Assembly (NCBI RefSeq): GCF_026151205.1
Contig: NC_087082.1
Location: 7,137,908-7,201,907 of the forward strand
DNA length: 64,000 nucleotides
Source of the DNA: Bolinopsis microptera
Lineage: Eukaryota; Ctenophora; Tentaculata; Lobata; Bolinopsidae
Reading direction: 5' to 3'
The notes under the pieces were generated by a model that was not told the DNA's origin, did not search any database, and saw only the letters and a program-made list of their open reading frames with translations. Each line of letters begins with the position of its first letter. Position 1 is the first letter of the stretch. Of this stretch, positions 26,701 to 38,976 are shown one piece after another. Position numbers and translations under genes: made by a program.

Positions 26701-28631
26701 TTTAGTGGGGATCTCTATCGTATACGAACACGATTAAAAGTTCGGCTATATTGCCCGGAAAATCTTCTACTTCAGACACACGCGTTTTAATGCTACCTGA
26801 AACCCAGTTCACAGTCCAGAGCAACCCTAACACTTTTCATGTTTCTGGTAATTTGCTAAAGTTGAAATGCGATTAAGTGATAGTGTTCGGTGCTGCCTAG
26901 GGGTGCCCCGTACCCATGTCCCCCATGAAAATAATTCCCCCCGATTCCCAATTAAAGGTAGACGAAGGAACTGATAACGTCACATCGTCACGTATGTTTT
27001 AAATCAATAAAATACCACTGCAATAAAATAGCATCCCAATGTGAGGGTTATAAATGTACAGTGGTTCTACGTGTTAATAACCTCCTCCTCTCTAGCTACA
27101 TACTTCTTCTGGGGGAATAGGTTTTCTTTAGTCTCCTCCTCTATAGCTATATACTTCTTCTGGGGGAATGAGTTTTCTTTAGTCTCCTCCTGCCCTCCTG
27201 GTCCGGATATCCTTCAGATATCCTGCAGGGGGGGGGGGGGGGGGTCCTGCAGACTGACTGTCTCTGTCTGCTGTCTGTCTTTCTCCTGTATATATAATAT
27301 ATTATCTCTCTCCTCTAACTAGATAACTGCACCTTGGGCCTGTGCCCAGACACGTAGCTTAATTGAAATAAATCTAATCTGAACTTTTATATATACGTCC
27401 TTGCATTAATGCGAGTATAAAATATTGATTTTACTGTAATAAAACACCCCGTATATTACTGTTGCAGTTTTACAGCCCGATTTGATCTTTGCCCGGATGA
27501 GAGATCTAATTAGAATGTGATAGCTGTTTAATGAACATCAATACTCATGATCTTTCAGAGAATATGTAAGAATATGATAATGATAATTGTGATATTTATG
27601 GGTAGAAAGGCCCTTGTAGAATTGCAGTGGTAGCCTGGATTACTCCCTAGGAGCATACCTACATCACTATATCAACTGTTTTAGACCAATTATGTCATTC
27701 TTACACTATATTGGACTATATCATGTCCAATTACACTACAAGTCTGATTTTAATTACCTAAATATGACGTAATCGTATAATGGCCCACCTTGCAAGGTGT
27801 CCGATACAGTGCTGTGTTAGAGTAGGAGTTGTACCAATTTGCCAATCACAATGTCACGTCAAAATGAGTCTTAGCCAATCAGAGGAACTCTGTGTCTATC
27901 ACGTGACGTGATTTCCGGTCTCAGTATAAACAGCTGCAAGTGGTGACTAATAGGACACAAATCGGGTCTGGGAATACGTCAGTCACATGACGTTATCCAA
28001 ATACCTTGATTCGTTATGCAGTGACGTCACCGATTCAAAAATTCCCCTTAATTAATATCGGAAGTAAAACGAGCGCAGTAATGACGCACATGATTATCGT
28101 GACGACATTTTACTTATCCCTTATTTTTTCAGGAGAGTCTGCCCAACTAGCAAACGATTTCAATACCCTCTGTGAGAAATTTTTCCCCTGTCGAGAACTG
28201 GCCAAAGCAGCGGTGATCAACGACTCTCATCGATACCACATACCTCAGGAACAGCACTTGCAGCGCGTCATGAACACAAAGTAAGAATTTTATAAGTTAA
28301 TCGTTTAATTGATCAATTAAATTACTTAATTTACCAGATTAATTGCACTGTAATATTTAGTTTTAAGTTTTTTTATTAAAATAAGAAACTAACCTCCTTA
28401 TTCTTCAGACAGATGATAACTGACCTACAAGAGCTGATGGAGATGAACGTGGTTAAGAATAACGAGATAATGAACACACAAGGGGTTAGCGGACACCACA
28501 ACGTGCCCTGTCCTCAGCTCATGACTTTTGAGCTCCTGACTCACGGTTTCGGAGCCAGCGCTCTCTCTGCTGCCCTCAATGTCGTACAGACTTACCTCGA
28601 CGAAATGGTGAAGTGCATGACGCTGCAATGA
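14752..28631 (+). CDS. TFAP2: AP-2 transcription factor
   Basis: Ten exons splice in frame to 563 residues: 14752-14886, 23217-23309, 23592-23759, 24633-24804, 25019-25311, 25465-25593, 25764-25975, 26090-26208, 28133-28280 and 28409-28631. The first 350 or so residues are low-complexity activation sequence, with Gln-, Pro- and His-rich parts in exons 4-5. The AP-2 DNA-binding/dimerisation domain starts near [19 protein letters not shown] (exon 7), continues through [40 protein letters not shown] and ends with the helix-span-helix ([20 protein letters not shown]). AP-2 factors bind GCCNNNGGC as dimers in the nucleus and direct ectodermal, neural and, in some cnidarians, germ-cell programmes. 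Intron 1 is 8.3 kb; an unseen extra exon there cannot be excluded. A YAG acceptor-like site lies one base before the ATG. A second possible in-frame acceptor at 25025 would drop two residues. A polyadenylation signal AATAAA lies near 29073. Confidence 0.93.
16101..16133 (+). promoter_or_regulatory. Two adjacent X-box-like palindromes in TFAP2 intron 1
   Basis: GTTTCCACGGTAAC is followed six bases later by GTTGCTAGGCAAC. Both fit the inverted half-site layout of RFX X-boxes. A related sequence, GTCATGGCAACGGTTGAC, lies at about 16974-16991 near two CACGTG sites (about 16845 and 16886) and two CCAAT boxes (ATTGG). Function is inferred from motif shape only. Confidence 0.4.
22280..22836 (+). promoter_or_regulatory. 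Dense E-box cluster in TFAP2 intron 1, about 0.4-0.9 kb before exon 2
   Basis: Eight CACGTG palindromes occur in about 560 bases, near 22282, 22321, 22482, 22515, 22537, 22671, 22789 and 22829. They are interspersed with CCAAT boxes (ATTGG at about 22307, 22346 and 22562), one TGACGTCA at about 22570, and an X-box-like TCACCATGGAGAC between the last two E-boxes. This is a candidate intronic enhancer or alternative promoter; activity is not shown by the sequence. Confidence 0.45.
27098..27262 (+). repeat. Two-copy direct repeat followed by a 17-base G-tract
   Basis: A segment including CATACTTCTTCTGGGGGAAT and TTTTCTTTAGTCTCCTCC is present twice in tandem (about 27098-27134 and 27149-27190). 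It is followed by a run of 17 G (27228-27244) bracketed by TCCTGCAG on each side. It lies in TFAP2 intron 8. The G-run and its short flanking repeats resemble the G-tract ends of the mobile elements near 55-59 kb. Confidence 0.7.
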
Positions 28632-31600
28632 AGACATCACGTGATAGAGTGATGACATCACGTTTGTGGCGTGACATAATGACACGAGCTTGAGCTGAAG
28701 ATTAAGTTATTCGAGCACACAGACTCGATAGGTTTAGGATAGCGAACTGAGATTGTGTTTCGTTAGATTAACTTTACAGTTTGCCGAACAAAGGTTAGAG
28801 AGGCGAAGTTAAAATGAATGATGGCGTTCTGTTTTTAGAGACGATTACAGAAGAACTAATATTTTTATTACTCTTTAATTTATATAATTTATTTGATGTT
28901 TTACTTTTAAATTTATTTTTATGGACGATAATATGACATATCAAACCTTTATCTTTATACAATTTTGAACTCGTCAAATTCAAAATTAACATTTGTACCG
29001 CAGATCATGACATAACACTTTTAAAGGGGACAGAACTGGAATTGTGTATAGATATGGTTTTTGTGTTTTATAATAAATTTATACGCGGTTTTTATTTTTT
29101 GTAGATACCTGCTACGATTCTATTGTATCCTGTATGATTCATCAAAATGATGAACTATTTACTTAGTATTCGCTCACATTGATGAAACAAAATCAAAAAT
29201 ATGTGCCCAAATGACACTCACAACAGTAATACTTTAGGTGACTGTGCCTTAGGAACTCTAATTTACCACATCACACACCAGATCAGTCCGACGGGTGGAA
29301 AGCGCAATAGCAAAATAGATGGCAATCATTCAAGCTAACCAACCCGATGACATATTTGACAGATGTCCACTAAATTTCAATTCCACAATCGCATCCAAGC
29401 GCTGATTGTGAAAAAGGTTACCAGCTGAACTCAGGAAACGTGTTAACTGATGTCTTACTTTCCACCACTCGTGCCAAAGCTTCTTGAGACCCCTCCCCTC
29501 ATTACCACGTAAACCATCCTATAATAAATATTACTCGGATCCCCCAGGAATGCCGTACACGCCCGCGATGGCGGAAGAAACCATCTATCCTATTTGTGGG
29601 CATACTGACAGTAGCAACTGATGTAACAAACCAAAAGTTGAACGTGGTGTAACTTTGTAAAATATTTAGTTCTATCTCGTTCGACGTCTAGAGCTGGGCC
29701 GGCCGGTATTTGTAACCTCAACTAAGTATATTTAGATAAGGCTAACACAAGGGTAATAAGCGAAAGTGGGGTCACCAATTAAATAATCCCCAATAGCGAA
29801 AGAACTAGAATAAGCGAAACGTCTCAAGTAAAATTGTAATATATACAGTCCAGTTGACGTTAGCAAAGTATCCTATATCGAAATCAAAACACAAAAAGTC
29901 GAACCAATGTACCTCACCGTACAACCGGTAAAATCTAAGGTTGACTATGTACAGTCCGCTACAGACGATTCAATTATCGCAGTCGCACCGCAATTCCTTC
30001 GCCGATCTCGCGATTGCGGTGACACATGTTATGAACGACCCGGCGCGCGCTACTTGTACACTTAGCCATCGCAAACATAATCAATTTCGAGAATGAAGCG
30101 CGCCGCTCTACTTCGGTAAGAACATATAGACCGAGGAACCCGTACAAGTTGCGAGAAGACAATTGGTGCTGAGCGCGCGCACCAGTAACGCATTGGCTCA
30201 CACAGGCTGTCAAAATCAATTTCTTATCGCGCGCAGATTCGAGTTATTTGGTTTAAAATAATGTGAATATTAGCGGAACAATGAAGTACACAATGAATAG
30301 GCGCATTAGTTCACTTAGCTAATTGAAATACTATCACCAAGGAAACAAATTTATACATTACAAAGTAACAGAACACTTTAAATCTATAGTGTTTGAGTGC
30401 GAATTTGGTCGTTTAGCAAATTACATGACCCTTGATACAGATGTAAACCTCAATCTTTTTTTGATAAAATTGTATACGTTGTTGACACCCACGGCGCACG
30501 ATCAGGAGCCCCGCCTGTACGCGCGGTCTAAAACTCAACGTTAGTACAACCAACCAGGGAGCGGCACTAGTCGACTCGTCGACGGTAAACAGTATGACAG
30601 ATATTTCACTTAAAACGTATAAACTCGTAAAAATCTGTTCACTAATTAATAAAGTCGACGATCCAGCTCGCCCCGCGTCCGATTTAAACCGACCAATTTC
30701 GTTATACTTGTTTAATACAGTTAGTGAAGCCAGTGGGCACTCGCTGTGAAACAAGCCGTCCCCGCCAAGAACTGTAAAAAGATAGAGAAAAGTGCAAGTC
30801 AAAATGGAATTGATGGGAATTGTTTAAGCTTTTCTATGTTAATTTGTGGTGTTGATGCAGACACCTCTTTGGTTGAATAAGCAATACAACGTCCAAATGT
30901 TAGAACCTTCTAAATGTATCACGTGCGACCACGCGGTCATTGTTCACTATACTACGATCCTGACATCGAGAGCACGCCACTATAGGGGCGCGTGGGGTCA
31001 TACCACGTATACAACATTACAGACTAGGTAAATGTACAAAAGTAGTACAGAATGGGCAAATTGTAAATATTTGTAATCTAATTTATAAACGTGTTTGTAT
31101 CATTGAAAAAAGGCAGTGCGCAACATTCGAGTGAACGTAAGACCAGCCGCATACAATATGACTGTTTTTTAGCTAATTTGGCCGAAGAATTAATTTTTGA
31201 AACTAATTAAATTTAAATCTGCCCATATAACAATATTGTTAAAATTATGTCATCTAACAAAACGACCATTGTTCATAAGAAAACCAAATATTTGCTAAAA
31301 TGGTCATCTCTCACAAAGGCCAAATCCTCACAAAATTAGTTCAATTTTAACTATGGATTTGAGGTAGACAACTTTCACCAGTCATGACAGAACGATGATT
31401 TAACAGAATATATTCACAAACAAAACGAACTTGTTCAATTAGGACTTACATTTAAATGCTAAACGCCCGCAAATGCAAAATATGCACCAAAGGCAAACTT
31501 CAAACTCATCTTTTAATAAATAGTAAATCACAATTTTATACATAACAGATGGTGTTACACAATAGGTTAAAACAATGAACAAAAAATGAAAAACGCACAA

Positions 31601-33040
31601 CAATGGTACCATATTTTGTAAGGCAATATTAGTTTTATTTCATGCCTCCTAAATAATTTTCCCTATATGGTGAACAAGGCATATTAATACCAGCAGCATG
31701 CCTGAAACAAGAGCCAAAGGTTTTAGAAAAATAAAATTTTCTCGTTTTCTTTTTTTTTTGCCATTTTGTCAGGCATTTTTTCTTTTTTGTGAAATAATTT
31801 TTCACAGCTCAGTTTTTTCGTGAGTTTTAGGTTATTACCCCATTCCTTAATAGGTTTTCTAAGAACGTGTGGTGATAGAAATTGAAAAAGTATCTCCATC
31901 AACAAAATTATAGAAATTTAGATTTGGCCATTCTGTGAGGCATGTTTTTTTGGAGGAAGATTTTCCGGCCAATTTTTCTCAAAGAAAAAATGGTTATGAG
32001 ATTAAATGAACCCCCCGGGAAGAAAAATATGAGTGTCAACTTAGCTTCTTATGAGATAAAAACTGGAATAAAGTGTGTTTTGTGACTTAGAGAAACCTTC
32101 CTTTTTTTTGGCCATTCTGTGAGGCAAATACCCGTAATAAACAAAACAAATTTCATATTTTCCAATTTCTGTCCCATTTTCAAATATTGAATATGAAAAT
32201 TTCCAAACACAAATTTGACAGATTAGATGGACTTTTTGCCCTCGGACCAATTAGTCAATTAATTGAGAATGGCATGAAATTAAATTGAGGTACTGGAAGT
32301 CAAAATCCCGAAGAAAATTGAAAAATTATATTGTCTCTTTTTCAGTTTTTGAAAATGAAATTTCCAGGACTGAAATTTTACAGTTTTGACTGAATTTCTC
32401 ACCCGCAACCAATAAGTCAGTAAACTATTAGTATTACACCTGGAGACCGTATGCTTTTGTGTTCATAAACACAGATAAAGCGCAATGACACGCAGTCCAG
32501 TAGGATACACAATAATGACCTTGCTGCTGCTCGAGTATAGAAACTAGACTTAGAGAGTAGAGTGCTCAGTGCCTGAGATACATAGCATCACATTATCTCG
32601 TGAGGCTTTGTATAAAGAACCTCAGTTTTTAATGTGTTCATATGTCTAGAGAAGTCAGAAGAAACGTGGAGTTGACACTTCAAAGCCATTAATATTATTA
32701 TTATACGTCTTATTTTAAACATATGTTTATTCATTTATGGTAACATTAAATTACCCAAAAAGAGCCATAAGGATTTAGTTTAAGAGTTGGGTAAGTACCA
32801 GCAGTAGATAGTACATTTCAGCTCTAATCACGTGATGCGTTGTAGTACCGCCCCAGCTGGCACAACATTGGGAGCTGTGTCCCTGAGAATTTAATACTAG
32901 GGGCTTCAATCAAGGTCACCACCCACCGTATACCACTTTATAAACGTACTTAGCAAGTCTGTTACACAGTTTTATAATAGTAACTAGAGATAGCCTCGTG
33001 TCCACTGATATAACAGTACCGTCGAGTTTTCGCAAAGATT
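28632..33040. other. Intergenic stretch with no recognised gene
   Basis: Open frames at 29974-30219 and 30413-30802 (minus) show no family resemblance and no splice partners that I could support. The stretch contains a patch of GCGCGC-rich sequence at about 29970-30240 and 30480-30680, standing out from AT-rich surroundings. At 31757, 31923 and 32109 a motif close to GGCCATTCTGTGAGGCA recurs at 165-185 base spacing, perhaps an old tandem repeat. CACGTG occurs at about 30921 and 32830. Confidence 0.4.
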
Positions 33041-34814
33041 ATGTTGTGTGTTTTTGTTGTCCTTGCAGCTGTAAGTGCGGTACAGAGTGCATCACTTGCT
33101 GGGTGTAGTGCAGATGATGGGAATTACTACCGCTCAGGAGAAACAGTTATTTTCTCTTGCACTGAGTGTGTCTGTCAGTCAGGTTAGTAAAGTTTCCTTT
33201 CATAAAAAAAACTAATTATTAAATTACAGTAAATATTCAGGGGAAGTTTGGGGCCCTTTATGGGTGATATTTGTGCAATAATTGTTTTAAATATTAACGT
33301 CGAAGCAACTTGGTTCACTACACTTTTCTACACTATACGTTTGCCTTTTTTGTTGTATGGTGTAGTAAAAAAGGTACACTAAATTACACTTTTTACACCT
33401 TAAATTAAACTTAACCAAATTATCTTCTCAACATCTTTTTTCCTATTATTTTCTCATCAGTCTTCACATAGTGACATAGTACACTTCCAAAGGCAAAACA
33501 GGGGTATAACATATAACTTTGGCGAGAAAAAAATGTCACCTTTTTACACTTTTTTAGGCAAATTTACACTACACTTTTGCCTTTTATTAAATGTATAGTG
33601 TAACAAGTGTAGAGAACCCCCCTCCAGTGTAACTGTATGTACTATCAACCAAATGGTACGATTTAAGCTCTTTAAATCTCTCTCGTCAGGTAAGATAAAG
33701 TGCCCAGCAGAGCTGGTGTGTCCGGCTAACTGTCACTATCAGGGAACTGAACATGAACATGGGTCCAGTTGGCTGGCTGGCTGCAACACATGCCAATGTG
33801 ACAACGGGGTTATCATTTGTGATGAGAAACAGGTAAATACTGGATATTGAGTTTTCAAGGTGATGATTATTGATAAAAACGAATCATCTTCCCACTATTA
33901 CGTTTACTAAAATGTAAATCAGTTTAATTGTTGTTATCGGCTAGTAGTAGTTACCTTTAATCATATTCAGTGTCCAGATAGCTGTAACGTTGACATGGGA
34001 ATGACAATCAAGAAAAACGAAACCTTTAAACGTGCCTGTAACACTTGCACCTGTGAAGGAAATGATAACATCAGCTGTACGAAGAAGATCTGTTCCTGCT
34101 TCGATAGTAAGTCAAACAGGAGGAGGGGGGTATCAATCACTGAACTGAATTATATTTCCCATTACCTAGCTTGCTAGAAACTCGAAAAGAGCGCCGCGCA
34201 TTGGGATTGGCTTGCCAGGCAATATTTTCCACTGTCCCCGTTTTTCGTTATCAGTTATACTGACTTGAATGAACTTTAGATAAAGGAGAAGAAGTGGAAA
34301 ACGGAGATTACTACAAGGACGAGAACTGCAATCAGTGTGTTTGCAGAGACGGTAAAATTGTATGTGCCTCTGGAAACTCCTGCAGAAAGGGATGCTTCTT
34401 CAGCAACATTAGTCTCACGGATGGACGTTAGTTCTCAATCTCACTTGCTAGTTCTCACATGCCTAACAATTCCTTAACTTACCATTGTATTTGCTCCCTT
34501 GATCGTTCGTCAAAATTTTGTGACAAAAAGTTAATATTTGTCCCAATGTTATACTATAATTCATAAGCTGACAAATCCTCGATTGATTAAAATCCTGCCT
34601 CTCAATCGAGTGGTAAAGTGGATCCGAATCTTTATTTTACCCACACCCTACACATCCCCACTATAATTGATAATTAACCACGTCTACAATGGAGCTTTGA
34701 CTTTAACAGTTCATGCATGTTTTTATTTCTTCAGAAAAGACGACCATCGACGGTTGTCTCGTGTTCGAGTGTAACGATGGAAATCCAATTCTTATCAACG
34801 ACATATGTGGCTAA
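33041..34814 (+). CDS. Secreted cysteine-rich protein with VWC/pacifastin-like repeats
   Basis: Five exons join in frame to 215 residues: 33041-33182, 33690-33832, 33971-34106, 34280-34426 and 34735-34814. The N-terminus is a signal peptide (MLCVFVVLAAVSAVQSAS). Four cysteine-rich units follow, mostly one per exon. The repeated motif is CNxCxC, then about ten residues, then CxxxxC: seen in GCNTCQCDNGVIICDEKQC, ACNTCTCEGNDNISCTKKIC and NCNQCVCRDGKIVCASGNSC. This is the layout of von Willebrand C and pacifastin-type modules, which act outside the cell in BMP binding, matrix assembly or protease inhibition. I cannot choose between these roles. The exon boundaries rest on GT-AG sites and phase; the start is the only ATG that gives a signal peptide. 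Confidence 0.75.
33312..33618. mobile_element. Short terminal-inverted-repeat element (MITE-like) in intron 1 of the cysteine-rich gene
   Basis: The ends are inverted copies: GGTTCACTACACTTTTCTAC with ACTATACGTTT on the left, and on the minus strand GGTTCTCTACACTTGTTACA with CTATACATTT on the right. Both continue into related TTTGCC and TACACT runs. The interior (about 240 bases) has no coding frame. No clear target duplication is visible. Confidence 0.5.
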
Positions 34815-34924
34815 TTTTTATCAACAAGAGATGATACCTCGCATATCAGTTGGGATGAATGCTTTTCATTGTTTTAGTTCATCGATTAGTGATTACTCTT
34901 AATAGTTTGCATGTGGATGTTTGT

Positions 34925-35001
34925 ATTCAGTGATTTTCGAAATTCTACATGGTACATAATATATTAATATGTACAATGTGGAATTTCGAAAATCACTGAA
35001 T
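34925..35001. repeat. Near-perfect fold-back, 35-base arms
   Basis: The left arm starts ATTCAGTGATTTTCGAAATT and the right arm, read in reverse complement, starts with the same 20 bases. Over 35 bases only two or three positions differ, and the loop is about seven bases. It lies some 110 bases after the stop of the cysteine-rich gene, so it may be in the 3' untranslated region, or be a small fold-back element. Confidence 0.85.
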
Positions 35002-35908
35002 TATATCATAATCATCATAGAAGGTTTGGGAATAAGAGGACGAAGTGAATGTCACAAATGTTTAGAAATATTATAAACATATCAACGTGTTTTAATGTAA
35101 TACTTATGATAATTATATTCCAAGATAGATGGTTTAATTTATTTGTTTATTCAACGTCCTGACTGGTGCTTCCTTGGACTAAGTGCCGCTGCTCAGCAGT
35201 CTCAGCAGTCTATATATTAAGCTCATCAGTTACAATTCACATGGTTACAATGATATATAAATTAACTAACGAAACGTGCATAAATTAAAATTATATCTCA
35301 CGATAAAAGGCAACGAATGTTTCTCGTTTTTAACAGCAGTGATACGAAAATTTGATTAAAAGACAAAACATTGATATCGATTTTTGGTTTTTACAAATCT
35401 CAATTGACAATAATATAACGTGATTGTATGGCAAACAATGAAGTTAACATTTTTTGAAAGTCTAATATTAATAATATGTCAAATTCAGTTCTAGAAATTA
35501 TTTCATATCCGGAAAAACGTTAACCAATGCACATAGCACGCAGGGGTGTAGGAATGCACCCCTAAATAGTAAATAGCACGCATATTCTTCATATCAAGCT
35601 TGTACAGTATTGAAACTTAGCTTTCAATACAAACAACGCCACCATTATCAAGGTTGTGATCATCATTATGCTAGTTGGTAATGATGGGGAGTCTAGAAAA
35701 AATCTCCAAAAAGTACAAAAAATTTTAAATATCATCATGAGATTATCCGTCTTGTAAACAAGGGGCAGATTTGTACATTTAATACATATTCTGGAATCAT
35801 AACACAAATATAAACAAATTCAACTTTCAAATCTCTGACATTTCAGTTGAAATATTTCAGTACATTTTTTCAGTTCGCAGTAACAAATAAAAGCAGATCT
35901 CGCTTATC
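35002..35908. other. Intergenic AT-rich stretch
   Basis: I see no gene. It separates the plus-strand cysteine-rich gene from the convergent minus-strand syntaxin gene and probably holds both 3' untranslated regions. Confidence 0.4.
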
Positions 35909-37774
35909 TTAATTCTTTTTCCTGGTCGTGAGCCATATTATGATACCCAGTACAAGTCCGAACACGATTAGAATAGCAAGAAACACAAAGACTTTCTTTC
36001 GATATTTATTTTGGTAGGTAGAAGCTTTTTCGAGTTGTACAACACCGTCATCCACACGGTCTCTTGCTACTTCAACGTTGTGCTCGATGTTATCTGAAAT
36101 TATGTTTTTTCATTACAATGCTCGATAATAATAGTTGAAATAAAAACACCAAATAACACCAAATAACGCTTAAATTACTCAAAATAACGCTTAAAGTACC
36201 CTTACACCAAATAAAACTCTTTTGCCAAATTTAAAATCGAATTATTTGGTGCTGTGACCCCCCTAGTAATCACGAATATGGTTCAGAAATACTTTAGTAC
36301 TACTATAATATTCAGCCTATGCGATTCAAATGTCATTGGGCCAAAACTTAATGAAAGTGTCCTTATGATGAGATCCAATGAGATACAAACAGCTTTTCAT
36401 TAACTTTTAACAAACTACTCAAAGGAAATATAAGTGGTTTTGGCAAAAATATATCTTACGAACCGATCATGTCACCCTGCTCGTGTACCATAGTTCCAAT
36501 CTCCCTGAAGATCTCGTTCACTGTTACCATGTCTGTCTGAAGTAAAACTATTGTGAGATAAGTAATGTCGTTTTCTTGGAAAAAGAGTCGTAGCAATGCC
36601 AAAACGTTACTTCAACTAAAATTAGCTTGTTGGTTTTATTTCCCAATAAATTGGGCTGCTCAGTATCACATTTAGTTACCTCTAGTCTTCGAATGGCTTC
36701 TTCCCTCTCTGTAATCAAAGCTGTAGTTGTTTCCAGATCATCAGCGAATTCTTGCAACTGTGACAGATTTTGCTGCCTGAACAATTATATATGGTTAAAC
36801 CTCGTGATTCACGAACAGAAATGATGTGCAGATTATGAGTTAGAATCTTAAACACGCGCGCGCGCGCGCGGCACTGTGACAATTTGTAATGTTACGTTAC
36901 ATAAACTTTTAGTCCAAAAATGTCGTCGCGTATTACAAAATGCACGATTGAACATGTGACCGAATCTAAAGATAAAACTCTCATTACAGATGAAAGATTG
37001 CGTCACGATTTACTCATTAAGAAAAGCATGTGACACATTGTATAAAGCAATGAGTTCTGTTTTGTCTCTTTTATTGCTACCTTAGAAAGCTCATGATATG
37101 ATCCTACACATTACACTGGAGGAATCTGGCCAGAAAATGAAGAATGTTCTGAACAATAGTAATTATCGATGATATTATGATAATCTGATTATCTCTTCCT
37201 CCAACTCACCTTGAATCATCGTCCATAAGACTATCATTATCAGCATAGGCCGTGTCCACATTAGGTTGTTTTGACATCTCGTTACGAAGAGAAGTAGTTC
37301 TGGATCTCATCCTCGACACTGCTGCTCGCTCCTTGTCTGCTTCTAGCTGTGAAACAGTTGTGCAATTATCAAATATAATACTGTATTTTAACAAGTGTTA
37401 TGGAATATACAAAGTGGTCAGTTTCATCAGAGAAATAGGTAAACCTGAAAATATAAATGAAAAACTAAATATTTAAATAGAAGCGCGAGTTCCGTACCAA
37501 TTGATATTTCTTGAATTTCTGAATAGCTTCGCTGAATTGTTGTTTCAATCGTTCCACTTGTATCTTCCGGGATTTCTAGGGAAATAGAACGTATATTTAC
37601 TAATATATATAATACAATATTCTAGGGATCGGAAAGCTTAAAATCTCAATAAAAACGAAAGCTTTATTCGTATTATCAAAGACAAACACATGCACTTTAA
37701 TACTAACTACTACTACTAACTACTATTACTACTACTACTACTACTACAAATACTACTACAAATACTACTACTAT

Positions 37775-37839
<65 letters not shown>

Positions 37840-37907
37840 ACTACTACTACTAACTACTAACTACTAACTACTAACACTAACTACTAACTACTAACTACTA
37901 ACTACTA

Positions 37908-37956
<49 letters not shown>

Positions 37957-38011
37957 ACTACTAACTACTAACTACTAACTACTAACTACTAACTACTAAC
38001 TACTACTACTA

Positions 38012-38069
<58 letters not shown>

Positions 38070-38762
38070 ACTACTAACTACTACTACTAACTACTAACTA
38101 CTAACTACTAACTACTAACTACTACTACTACTACTAACTACTAACTACTACTACTACTACTAACTACTAACTACTAACTACTAACTACTAACTACTAACT
38201 ACTAACTACTAACTACTAACTACTACTACACATTACATATATGTTAGATATGGTTCTAACCTGTTCTTGTTGTGAGCCTACTTTACATTGATCTGTAGCC
38301 TCCCTGAACATGTCACCTGTAGTCTCAATACTTCTCTGTACGTCTGATCTCTTGCTGTCTAGCTGCTTCTTAACGTTGGGTGTTTCACTAGGTGTACCCA
38401 GCTGTACTACCAACTTCTGCATTGCAGTTACTGAAACATACTGGTGTCACTGAGCTGTTACAAGTGTGACCACAGTTATCAGACATAATAATCCGGGGGA
38501 TAAAGCTGGCAATTATTGTATTTTTGATGCGCAATTATCTGCAATTAGGGATAGTGTGTATTTACACTGTGCGGCTGATTAATTACTAATTATCTGCAAT
38601 TAGGGATGGTTTTTAAACTGTGCGGCTGATTGATTACTAATTCTTGGAACTGTAAGAAATTAAAGAAGAAAGATAAACTGAAGTGTTGGAGAAGTACTCA
38701 CCATTGCTGCCAATTTTGAAGATCGCACTGCCAATCTTCTGGCACAACTGATCGTAGCTCAT
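35909..38762 (-). CDS. STX7: Endosomal Qa-SNARE, syntaxin-7/12 type
   Basis: Seven exons join in frame to 266 residues: 38702-38762, 38261-38430, 37498-37575, 37210-37346, 36680-36776, 36464-36536 and 35909-36093. The N-terminal Habc region begins MSYDQLCQKIGSAIFKIGSN and contains QLGTPSETPNVKKQLDSKRS, close to the QLGTPQDSPELRQQL of animal syntaxin-7. The SNARE helix follows (TDMVTVNEIFREIGTMVHEQ), with the central layer Gln in VHEQGDMID, and a single C-terminal membrane anchor (VFVFLAILIVFGLVLGIIIW). Syntaxin-7/12 drives fusion of late endosomes and lysosomes. A pyrimidine-AG acceptor (ACCTTTAG) stands one base before the ATG, so the transcript probably has an upstream 5' exon or a trans-spliced leader. 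Syntaxin-12 is the other possible name. The intron after exon 2 holds a long CTA microsatellite. Confidence 0.92.
36855..36870. repeat. (CG)8 dinucleotide run
   Basis: Sixteen bases of alternating CG follow ACA in an intron of the syntaxin gene. Such runs favour left-handed Z-DNA and are unusual in an AT-rich genome. Confidence 0.95.
37700..38226 (+). repeat. CTA / CTAACTA microsatellite in the syntaxin intron
   Basis: About 530 bases alternate between pure (CTA)n blocks and (CTAACTA)n blocks. The array ends some 35 bases from the donor of exon 2 (38261), within intron 2 of the minus-strand gene. In the sense strand it reads TAG/TTAG repeats, so it also presents many AG dinucleotides. Confidence 0.97.
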
Positions 38763-38976
38763 CCTAAAGGTAAATGTGTGTTGAGTGTTGTACCAGGTAT
38801 TACCTACTCGATCAGGATGTTACAGCATAGTCCTCCGCCAATAATATATTTCCATATATTAGTTTAAATTATCGAGAAAAATTACTAATTGAAAGTATTA
38901 GATGAAACACAATGACCACCAGAAACACAATGACCACCAGTATACACTATACAGGTTACAGAATAGTAATTAAATA

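Noticed and set aside
30413-30802. 129-codon minus-strand open frame
   Set aside because: No recognisable motif, no signal peptide followed by a fold, and no supporting neighbours; likely chance in a locally GC-rich patch.
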